In this document: in pieces, positions 56,897 through 64,000 of the stretch
Position numbering within the stretch: the first letter of the stretch is position 1
How the letters are laid out: every line of letters starts with the position of its first letter
Translations under genes and position numbers: made by a program
NCBI GenBank assembly: GCA_022764045.1
Contig: JALERU010000028.1
Coordinates: 1-64,000 of the forward strand
Source of the DNA: Clostridiales bacterium
Lineage (GTDB): Bacteria > Bacillota > Clostridia > Oscillospirales > Oscillospiraceae
Direction: 5' to 3'
Length of the DNA: 64,000 nucleotides
Notes under the pieces: model-generated
The model's input: only the letters and a program-made list of their open reading frames with translations
Told to the model about the DNA's origin: nothing
Databases searched by the model: none

Positions 56897-57569
56897 TGCT
56901 TGGCTCCCCTTTCTGTTGGGCGGCGGACGCGGCCGCCGCGGCTTTTGTTTCTTTTCGATGGTTCCACAGGGTCTTTAGGGCCGCCACCCCCAGGGGGAGG
57001 CCGATCCCCAGCAACTGGGCCACAGTCAGCGACAGGGCCGCCCGGACGTAGAGCCGGGGCTTTTCCAACTGGTAATCCAGATACAGGGCCACCTGGCGGT
57101 CCTTGAGGACAAAGTTTGCCTCCACAAAGGCCAGCAGGGCCTCGATCACCCCCCAGGCCCGGCCATAGTGGATGGCAGCGTCGGCGGGGTCGGGCTCACT
57201 CCAGGTGAGCTCCAGGGTCAAATGGTCGATTTGCAGGGCGCGGCGGAACTTCCCCGCCGCCGCCCGGACTGCCGGCAGCAGATCTAGGGCCAGGTCCAAG
57301 GCTCCGCCCAGGGTGGGCTTTGGTTTTTCCTTGGGGGGCTTGTCCCGGTTCTTTTGGGCCTTTTTCTCGGCCTTTCGCTGCTTCTTTTCCCGCTTTTGTG
57401 CTTCCTTATCCGGGTCCTTTTTCCGGGGGTATAGGGAGATCCACTTGGGTCCCAGCCGCAGCTTGACCCAGCCGCCAGACTGGTCATAGCCCGCCGCCAC
57501 CCCCAGCCGGAGGAACATCGCCAGCAGCACCAGGGCCGCCAAAACCGCCAGGAGAATCCATGGGATCAT
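56886..57569 (-). CDS. DUF2953 domain protein
   Basis: RLGVAAGYDQSGGWVKLRLGPKWISLYP; IEALLAFVEANFVLKDRQVALYLDYQ; syntenic with ytfJ/scpB. Confidence 0.85.
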   Translation of the reverse strand: MIPWILLAVLAALVLLAMFLRLGVAAGYDQSGGWVKLRLGPKWISLYPRKKDPDKEAQKREKKQRKAEKKAQKNRDKPPKEKPKPTLGGALDLALDLLPAVRAAAGKFRRALQIDHLTLELTWSEPDPADAAIHYGRAWGVIEALLAFVEANFVLKDRQVALYLDYQLEKPRLYVRAALSLTVAQLLGIGLPLGVAALKTLWNHRKETKAAAAASAAQQKGEPSNGK

Positions 57570-58111
57570 AGGCCTTCCTCCTCTCCTTCCCCGCCGCCCT
57601 CGGGCAGCGGGGGCAATTCCTCCAGGCTGGCCAGCCCAAAGCTCCGCAGGAAGACGGAGGTGGTGCCATAGAGGATGGGCCGCCCGGGGGCGTCCAGGCT
57701 GCCCTGGGGGGCAATGAGCTCCCGATCCAGCAGCAGGGACAGGGAGTGAGAACTGTCCACCCCCCGGGCCTGGTCAATGTACACCCGGGTCACCGGCTGA
57801 AAATAGGCCACCAGGGCCAGGGTCTCCAAGGCCGCCGGAGAGAGCTTGTCCGGCTTCTTCCGGGCCAGCAGCCCCCGGATGACCTCCCCCCACTGGGGGG
57901 CAGACACCATCTGCCAGCTGTTTTCCAGCCGGGCCAGCCGCAGCCCCGCGCCCTGGGTCTCATAGTTTCGGGCCAGGGCCTGGCAGGCCTCTTCCACCTG
58001 GGGCAGGGGGCAACCCAGAGCCTGGGCCAGGCGTTCCCCCTCCACCGGCTCTCCCAAGGCAAAGAGGATGGCCTCCAGGGCGCTTTCCAGGTTGTTCCGC
58101 TCCATTGCCAT
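57566..58111 (-). CDS. scpB: Segregation and condensation protein B
   Basis: LESALEAILFALGEPVEGERLAQAL; SPAALETLALVAYFQPVTRVYIDQARGVDSSHSL. Confidence 0.95.
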   Translation of the reverse strand: MAMERNNLESALEAILFALGEPVEGERLAQALGCPLPQVEEACQALARNYETQGAGLRLARLENSWQMVSAPQWGEVIRGLLARKKPDKLSPAALETLALVAYFQPVTRVYIDQARGVDSSHSLSLLLDRELIAPQGSLDAPGRPILYGTTSVFLRSFGLASLEELPPLPEGGGEGEEEGL

Positions 58112-58132
58112 CCCCTCCTTTTCTCTTGGTTT

Positions 58133-58894
58133 TCATGTGGAGATCCGTGAGATCACCGGGTTTTCCATGTCCCCTTCCAGGTGAACTTTTCCCCCCCGGC
58201 AGAGTTCCAGCAGGGCCAAAAAGGTGGCCGTGGCCTCCGACCGGCTCCGGCTGGGCCGAAGGAGCTCTGCCAGTGAAAGGGGGCCCTCCCCTTCCAGCCG
58301 GGTCAGAACCTCCGCCGATTTGGCCTCCACCCGATAGGGCTCCGGCCGAACCACGCCCCGGAACTCCCCCAGGGCGGGGGGAATCTCCCGGCGCCGGCGG
58401 CGGTGCCAGCGTTCTATGGCCCGGGTCAGCTCCTCCTTGCTGTGTTCATAGCGGTACACCCGCTGGGCGAAAGCGGGCTCCGGCCCCTTGGAAAAGGCCG
58501 CCCGCCCCTGGCGGTAGGCTTCCTCCAGTTGGGGGAGCACCGTCAAGACCCGCCGGTAGCTCGCCTGGCGCTGGCGGGCCTCCAGGGAGGCGATGAGTTC
58601 TTCCATCTCCGCCTGGGCCTGGCGGTCCTCCTGGGCCAGGAGCATCTTGGTTTTCAGCAGCATCAACTGGGAGGCCATGGCGATGAATTCCCCCGCCACC
58701 TCCAGGTCCATGGCCCGGCGGGCTTCCATCCAGGCCAAAAACTGCTCCAAAATCTCCGCCAGGGGGACATCCCGGATGGCGAGCTTGTTCTTTTTCAAAA
58801 GATGCAGGATCAGGTCCAGGGGCCCTACGAAATCCTCGGCGGCCTGGGGCCCCTCCTTCCGCACACCCTTCAGATGATAGATCGGCCGTTCCAT
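58133..58894 (-). CDS. scpA: Segregation and condensation protein A
   Basis: FVGPLDLILHLLKKNKLAIRDVPLAEILEQFLAWME. Confidence 0.95.
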   Translation of the reverse strand: MERPIYHLKGVRKEGPQAAEDFVGPLDLILHLLKKNKLAIRDVPLAEILEQFLAWMEARRAMDLEVAGEFIAMASQLMLLKTKMLLAQEDRQAQAEMEELIASLEARQRQASYRRVLTVLPQLEEAYRQGRAAFSKGPEPAFAQRVYRYEHSKEELTRAIERWHRRRRREIPPALGEFRGVVRPEPYRVEAKSAEVLTRLEGEGPLSLAELLRPSRSRSEATATFLALLELCRGGKVHLEGDMENPVISRIST

Positions 58895-58898
58895 CCGG

Positions 58899-59594
58899 TC
58901 ACCTCAGGGCAGCCAGGACCCCTTGGAACACGAAGTCCGACCCCCTTAGCATCCCGTCCACCACCCAGGCCCGGGCGGCCATCAGGAAGCCGTCCAGCAC
59001 CCCGAACCACAGCAGGGCCATGAGAACAATCATGCCATACCGCTCCAGGCGCATCCACTGCAGATACAGCCGGTCCGGCAAAAACATGGCCAGCACCTTG
59101 GAGCCGTCCAGAGGCGGGAAGGGGATCAGGTTGAAGATCCCCAGGCCGATGTTCAGCAAAATCAGCACCGAGAAAAACTCCAGGGCCAGAGCCAGCCCCG
59201 TGGTCTCCCCCTTCACCACCATCACCGCGTACAGGCCGCTGTAAACCAGGGCGGAGAGATAGGCCAGCACAAAGTTGGAGATGGGCCCGGCCAGGGCGGT
59301 GATGGCCATCCCCTGCTTGGGGTGCTTAAAATACCGAGGGTCCACCGGCACGGGCTTGGCCCAGCCGAAGCCCACCACCACCATCATCAAAAGGCCAAAG
59401 ACATCCAGGTGGTGGATGGGGTTGAGGGACAGTCGGTGGCTCCGCTTGGCCGTGGGGTCCCCCAGCCAGTAAGCCGCCAGCCCGTGGCAGACCTCGTGGA
59501 CCACCAGGCACAGCAGAACCGCCACAATCCGCAGCCCCATGGCCCCCATGCTGGTCCAGTCTACCCCTTGGGCCAGCTGAGAAAATACGCCCAT
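58899..59594 (-). CDS. Site-2 protease family (M50) membrane protein
   Basis: CLVVHEVCHGLAAYWLGDPTAK; FNLIPFPPLDGSKVL. Confidence 0.93.
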   Translation of the reverse strand: MGVFSQLAQGVDWTSMGAMGLRIVAVLLCLVVHEVCHGLAAYWLGDPTAKRSHRLSLNPIHHLDVFGLLMMVVVGFGWAKPVPVDPRYFKHPKQGMAITALAGPISNFVLAYLSALVYSGLYAVMVVKGETTGLALALEFFSVLILLNIGLGIFNLIPFPPLDGSKVLAMFLPDRLYLQWMRLERYGMIVLMALLWFGVLDGFLMAARAWVVDGMLRGSDFVFQGVLAALR

Positions 59595-59763
59595 ATCCCG
59601 TCTCCTTCCACCAGTATGCCAAAAAATGGCCCGATTAACCCGGAAATTTCCTTCCAGGCAGAGGGTTGTTTGTCAGTTGATAGTAAATTATATCAAAGAT
59701 TTCCCCATCTGGCAAGGCACACTTCGAGGGGCTGCGGGGGGATTCCACAAGGTCCCGCGCCCT

Positions 59764-59820
59764 TAGCTGTCACCGAAGAGGACTGATGAGGGGGCGATAT
59801 GGAAGAGCGGCGGGCAGAAG
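59764..59820. repeat. Dispersed intergenic repeat, copy 2
   Basis: Matches 8444-8500. Confidence 0.75.
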
Positions 59821-60005
59821 AATCCCGTTCTTCAAAAACCGCAGATGCGGAACGGTGCATAGACAACACCAACTTCGTGCCGATCCCCACCAATGCCGCC
59901 AATCGTTCGGAAAATGAGAATCGTGTGTCTGCTTTTCTGTGATGGACGCCGGAGGAGCTTCGATGGTATCATGAGGGCAATCAAACAGGAAAGGAACGTG
60001 CGATT

Positions 60006-61205
60006 ATGGAACAAGGGAAAGTATTGGAATGTAAGGCCTATTGGGATGAGGCGGGAAAGCTCTTTTCCAGTCTTCCCATTGGAACGCCCGAAATCCTGGA
60101 CAGCATGGAAAAAGTGCCCGCCGCCCTGAAGGAACAGAAGGTTTCCTCGGTGTGCGTTGTGACGGACAAGGGCATTCTCGCCGCCGGCCTGCTGGACGGC
60201 CTCCAGGCCGCCTTAACGGAGGCCGGCATCGCCACCGCAATCTACGACGGCGTAGTCCCCAACCCCACCGTTGCCAACGTGGAAGCGGCAAGGGAGGTCT
60301 ATCTCTCCCACCAGTGCAACGGCATCCTCGCCCTGGGCGGCGGTTCCGTGATGGACTGCGCCAAGGTCATGGCCACCAGAGTGGCCGCCCCGGATACCCC
60401 CGTGATGGACATGCTGGGCCTTTACGCGCCCCAGAGCCCTCTGCCCCCCTTTATCGCCATCCCCACCACCGCAGGCACCGGCAGTGAGACTACCATCGCC
60501 GCCATCATCACCACCGACGAGGACCACAGAAAGCTCATCGTCATGGCGGTGGAGTTCATCCCCGCCTACGCGGTCTTGGACCCCAAGCTGACCCTGGGCC
60601 TGCCAAAGGCCATCACCGCGGCCACCGGCATGGATGCCCTGGCCCACGCGGTGGAGTCCTACATCGGCACCTTCCGCACCGAGTATTCCGACGCTAAGGC
60701 CATTGAAGCTGTGCAGGGCGTCAAGGCCTATCTGAAGCGTGCCTATGACAACGGCGCAGATGAAGCGGCCAGGGAGGGGATGCTGCTGGCCTCCCACAAC
60801 GCAGGGATCTCCTTCACCCGGGGCTTTGTGGGCTACGTCCACAGCATCGCCCACACTCTGGGCAGCGTGTACAACATGCCTCACGGCCTGGCCATCGCCA
60901 TCACCATGCCCTATGTGCTGGAGGCCTGCGGCGAGAGCATCTATGAATCCCTGGGCGATCTGGCCATCCGCTGCGGCATCGCGCCGGCGGGGGCCCAGGA
61001 TAAAGAGGCCGCCCTGGCGTTCATCGATTGGGTCAAGGAACTGAATGCCTCCATGGGCATCCCCTCTGTGGCCGACTGCCTCAAGGAAGAAGACATCCCC
61101 GCCATGGCGGCCATGGCCGATGAGGAGGCCAACCCCACCTATCCCGTCCCCCTGCGCATGGACGCAGAGGAGCTGGCAGCCATCTACCGGAAGATGCTGC
61201 CCTGA
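60006..61205 (+). CDS. Iron-containing alcohol dehydrogenase
   Basis: GGGSVMDCAKVMA, PTTAGTGSETT, GMDALAHAVESYI, VHSIAHTLGSVYNMPHGLA. Confidence 0.95.
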   Translation: MEQGKVLECKAYWDEAGKLFSSLPIGTPEILDSMEKVPAALKEQKVSSVCVVTDKGILAAGLLDGLQAALTEAGIATAIYDGVVPNPTVANVEAAREVYLSHQCNGILALGGGSVMDCAKVMATRVAAPDTPVMDMLGLYAPQSPLPPFIAIPTTAGTGSETTIAAIITTDEDHRKLIVMAVEFIPAYAVLDPKLTLGLPKAITAATGMDALAHAVESYIGTFRTEYSDAKAIEAVQGVKAYLKRAYDNGADEAAREGMLLASHNAGISFTRGFVGYVHSIAHTLGSVYNMPHGLAIAITMPYVLEACGESIYESLGDLAIRCGIAPAGAQDKEAALAFIDWVKELNASMGIPSVADCLKEEDIPAMAAMADEEANPTYPVPLRMDAEELAAIYRKMLP

Positions 61206-61370
61206 CGCAGAAGGACTTGCGAAAGGCACGGCTGACCGCCGTGTCTTTTGCGCCAACCCCCCATTGTTTCCCGGGCGAATTGATCCATGGCCCCCTGCGC
61301 CGCCATACAGGCCGGCAGACTGCCCAATGTCTCTAACCGCCGAAATGAATGGAACAAGGAGGAACCGTTT

Positions 61371-62267
61371 ATGAATTTACTCCACTTGGAATACTTCCGG
61401 GAAGTTGCCATCAGCGAGCACGTGCAGAAAACAGGCGAGAAACTTCACGTCAGCCCCTCGGCCATCAGCGCGGGGATTCGCAGCCTGGAGCAGGAGTTGG
61501 GGGGCAACCTCTTTGACCGGGTCGGCCGCAATATGCGTCTGAATGAATTCGGCAAACGCTTCCTTCCCTATGTGGAGGAGGCCTTCGACTGTCTGCAAAA
61601 CGGCGTGGACGCTGTGCACGCCGCCCAGGGCCGCCATCTGCGGCTGGTCAGCTTTTCTGTTCAGGACGGCGCCCTCTGGGACGAGCTCCTGCTTTCCTTC
61701 GGGGCGGAGCACCCGGATATCCACATCCGCCAGCTCAGCCAGGACCCCGACCGCCAGGGAAAGCTGCTGGAGCAGGCCAACCTGGACTTTATCCTCACCG
61801 ACCTGGACCTGAACAACAGTACCCTGGATCACTGCGATCTGTTCCGGGACAAGCTGGTCCTGGCCGTCTCCAAGGATCACCCCCTGGCCCCCTCCACCGA
61901 TACACCCCGGAGCATTTTTGACTTTCAAGACGATCTCTTCCTCTTTCGCCCCAAAGCAGATATCTTCCAGCAATATGTGGATCAGATTTTCACGGAGATC
62001 GGCTTCCGCCCCTCCAAAACCATGGCCATGGAATACATGCTGCGCTATCGCATGTTTGAAAAAGGGCCGGGCGTCATCATCACCACCCAGTGCGCCGCGC
62101 GCCAGGAAAAATCCCTTTCCGATTCCGCGGTCTGCCTGGAGATTAAGGAGTTTTCCGGCTTTTCCCTGGTGAAAAAGCTCTACTGGAAAAAAAGCGCCCC
62201 CCTCTCCCTCAGCGCCGCCATTTTCAAGGAATACCTTCAAAACTACCCCTATCTTCCCAAAGACTAA
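61371..62267 (+). CDS. LysR-family transcriptional regulator
   Basis: N-terminal HTH LHLEYFREVAISEHVQKTGEKLHVSPSAISAGIRSLEQELGGNLFDRVGRNMRLNEFG. Confidence 0.94.
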   Translation: MNLLHLEYFREVAISEHVQKTGEKLHVSPSAISAGIRSLEQELGGNLFDRVGRNMRLNEFGKRFLPYVEEAFDCLQNGVDAVHAAQGRHLRLVSFSVQDGALWDELLLSFGAEHPDIHIRQLSQDPDRQGKLLEQANLDFILTDLDLNNSTLDHCDLFRDKLVLAVSKDHPLAPSTDTPRSIFDFQDDLFLFRPKADIFQQYVDQIFTEIGFRPSKTMAMEYMLRYRMFEKGPGVIITTQCAARQEKSLSDSAVCLEIKEFSGFSLVKKLYWKKSAPLSLSAAIFKEYLQNYPYLPKD

Positions 62268-62328
62268 CCCCGCCCCGCAACCGTCTGGGGCATCGTTCTC
62301 TCTGTCCGTTCGTTTTTCTCCCAATCTA

Positions 62329-62382
62329 CTCCAAAGAGCCTTTCCAGCGGGATCCTACTACCGCCGGAAGGGCTCTTTGGGG
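62329..62382. terminator. Intrinsic terminator-like hairpin
   Basis: caaagagcctttccagcggg...ccgccggaagggctctttgg. Confidence 0.65.
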
Positions 62383-62468
62383 CGTTTTCCCCTCGGTTGC
62401 AAACGGTCCGGATCTGGTATACAATAAGGAATCCAGCCGCTACGCCGACACAGGAGAGGAGGAATCCC

Positions 62469-63155
62469 ATGGGCGAAAAAAAGACATTTTACACAGAGCT
62501 TGCCTATCTGCTGGGTCTTGTGCTGCTGGCCCTGGGAACCGCCCTGATGGAGAAGGCGGATTTCGGCTTGTCCATGGTGGTCGCCCCCGCCTATTTGGTG
62601 CACCTAAAGGTGTCCCAATCCCTGGAATGGTTTACCTTCGGCATGGCCGAGTACTGTTTGCAGGCTGCCCTGCTTCTGGCGATGTCCTTGGTGTTCCGGC
62701 GGTTCAAACCCATGTATCTCTTCTCCTTCTGCACCGCGCTGCTCTATGGGTTTATTTTGGATGTTTGGATTGGGCTTGTGGAGCATCTCCCCAACAACGG
62801 CCTGGCCGCCCAGTTCGTCTTTTACTTCATAGGGCTCTTTCTGTGCGCCGTCGGCGTTTCCCTGCTCTTCCACACTTATATCGCGCCGGAGGCCTATGAG
62901 CTGCTTGTCAAAGAGATCACCGCACAGCTTCACGGAAACATCGCCGTGATCAAAACAATCTATGACTGCTGTAGCTGCAGCGTTGCGGTGATTCTGTCCT
63001 TCGCCTTTTTTGGGCTCTGGCATTTGGAGGGAGTCAAAGCCGGCACCATCCTGTGCGCGCTGGTCAACGGCTGGCTCATCGGGAAATTCGGGGCCCGGTT
63101 TGAAAAGAACTTCCATTTCCGCGACGCCTTTCGTCTCCGGAAATTTTTCACTTGA
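62469..63155 (+). CDS. YitT/DUF6198-like membrane protein
   Basis: LAYLLGLVLLALGTALMEKADFGLSMVVAPAYLV; about five TM segments. Confidence 0.75.
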   Translation: MGEKKTFYTELAYLLGLVLLALGTALMEKADFGLSMVVAPAYLVHLKVSQSLEWFTFGMAEYCLQAALLLAMSLVFRRFKPMYLFSFCTALLYGFILDVWIGLVEHLPNNGLAAQFVFYFIGLFLCAVGVSLLFHTYIAPEAYELLVKEITAQLHGNIAVIKTIYDCCSCSVAVILSFAFFGLWHLEGVKAGTILCALVNGWLIGKFGARFEKNFHFRDAFRLRKFFT

Positions 63156-63234
63156 CAGAGGCGCTGTTCCATTTGATCCAGACCCGCGTTCTCCCGCGAT
63201 TCCACGCCAAATACCCGACGGCGACCGGCCCCGC

Positions 63235-63819
63235 CTAACCCGCCCCCTCCTTCCGGCACAGCAGCCAGCCGGCGCAGAGCAGCAGCATAAAGTTCCCGCT
63301 CTTCCCCAGCACCCAGATTCCCAGGGCGGCCAGCCCCAGGGCCAGCCCTCTGGTCAGAAAGCCGCACACTCCTTCCCCCGCGCTTGGACCTGCCAGCCAA
63401 GTTACCACTGCCCGGAGGACCCGCCCCCCGTCCAGGGGACCTGCGGGCAGCAGGTTGAACACCCCCAGGGCCAGGCTCACCCCCGTGAGCAGGTAGGCGT
63501 CCACGCCGCCGAACCGACGGCCCCATGCCGCCGCAACCCAGGCCAGGATCAAGCTGGCGGCAGGCCCCGCCAGGGCCACCACGCACTCCTCCCCATAGGT
63601 AAAGACCCGCTCCCGCCGGGGACGGATCACCGCCCCCACGCCGGTGAGGGAAAAACGGTCAACCCGTCCCCCCAGGGCCCGGATGGCCGCCAGATGGCCC
63701 AGCTCATGAACCGCCGCCGCCACCGCCACCCACACCAGCAGCCGAAGGGACGCCGCCAGCAGCAGCGCCCCTAAAATCAGCCAAAAGCCTCCGGTGCTAT
63801 GGATCTTATTGCCCGCCAT
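63235..63819 (-). CDS. SpoIVFB-like site-2 protease (M50)
   Basis: VAAAVHELGHLAAIRALGG; FNLLPAGPLDGGRVL. Confidence 0.9.
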   Translation of the reverse strand: MAGNKIHSTGGFWLILGALLLAASLRLLVWVAVAAAVHELGHLAAIRALGGRVDRFSLTGVGAVIRPRRERVFTYGEECVVALAGPAASLILAWVAAAWGRRFGGVDAYLLTGVSLALGVFNLLPAGPLDGGRVLRAVVTWLAGPSAGEGVCGFLTRGLALGLAALGIWVLGKSGNFMLLLCAGWLLCRKEGAG

Positions 63820-64000
63820 TCTCCCCTCCTTCCGTCACTCGCTCCGGCTGGGTCTCCTCCGCCGGTTCCTGGTCCTGCGCCTGGTCCGTCCCGGCGGGTT
63901 CCTCCCTGTCGAACACCCCCGACCAGAGGGACCGGAAGGTCTCCACCGCCGGCTCTCCCTTGGAGAAGGATTCTCCCATCCGGGCAAACACCGCCTGGAA
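63806..64000 (-). CDS. Hypothetical protein, N-terminus beyond window edge
   Basis: Open minus-strand frame ending ...PERVTEGGENGGQ*, overlapping the M50 start. Confidence 0.55.
   Translation of the reverse strand, partial: FQAVFARMGESFSKGEPAVETFRSLWSGVFDREEPAGTDQAQDQEPAEETQPERVTEGGENGGQ

Noticed and set aside
1-64000. CRISPR arrays, rRNA/tRNA genes, prophage or integrated conjugative element
   Set aside because: No regularly spaced repeats, no recognisable cloverleaf or rRNA sequence, and no phage structural or conjugation genes seen on reading the window.

Overview
This looks like a chromosomal window from a moderately high-GC, spore-forming Firmicute, probably Oscillospiraceae/Flavonifractor-like (inferred from gene content, not searched). 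I read about 56 protein genes. Housekeeping blocks on the minus strand are rnc-acpP-plsX, trmFO-topA-dprA-trmH-like, lysS-greA, yebC-nif3-trmK, ispH::S1-plsC-cmk, and rluB-dacF-ytfJ-scpB-scpA-M50. Metabolic modules are: an HxlR-regulated NmrA/macrodomain/SirTM operon; an amino-acid ABC transporter; dapF/dapH/M20; gadB with two tandem LuxR regulators; CoA-transferase/MaoC/3-hydroxyacyl-CoA dehydrogenase; thiT behind a TPP riboswitch; bioYBDA; and an orphan trpB behind a T-box. Mobile DNA is limited to a truncated IS200/IS605-like tnpA at the left edge and an ISAs1-like N-terminal remnant near 45.1 kb. I saw no CRISPR array, rRNA, tRNA or prophage. The most interesting signals are non-coding. 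The ~690-bp gap at 18745-19432 holds two orphan plus-strand transcription units, each with a good sigma-A-type promoter and an intrinsic terminator. One is rich in CCUUCC/CCUUUC anti-Shine-Dalgarno-like patches; the other can sequester the ribosome-binding site and start of a possible small ORF. Other notable items are an unassigned attenuator leader upstream of a sodium:solute symporter, a perfect 42-bp loop-less palindrome after trmFO, and a 48-aa membrane microprotein (absent from the ORF track) overlapping the rnc stop codon.
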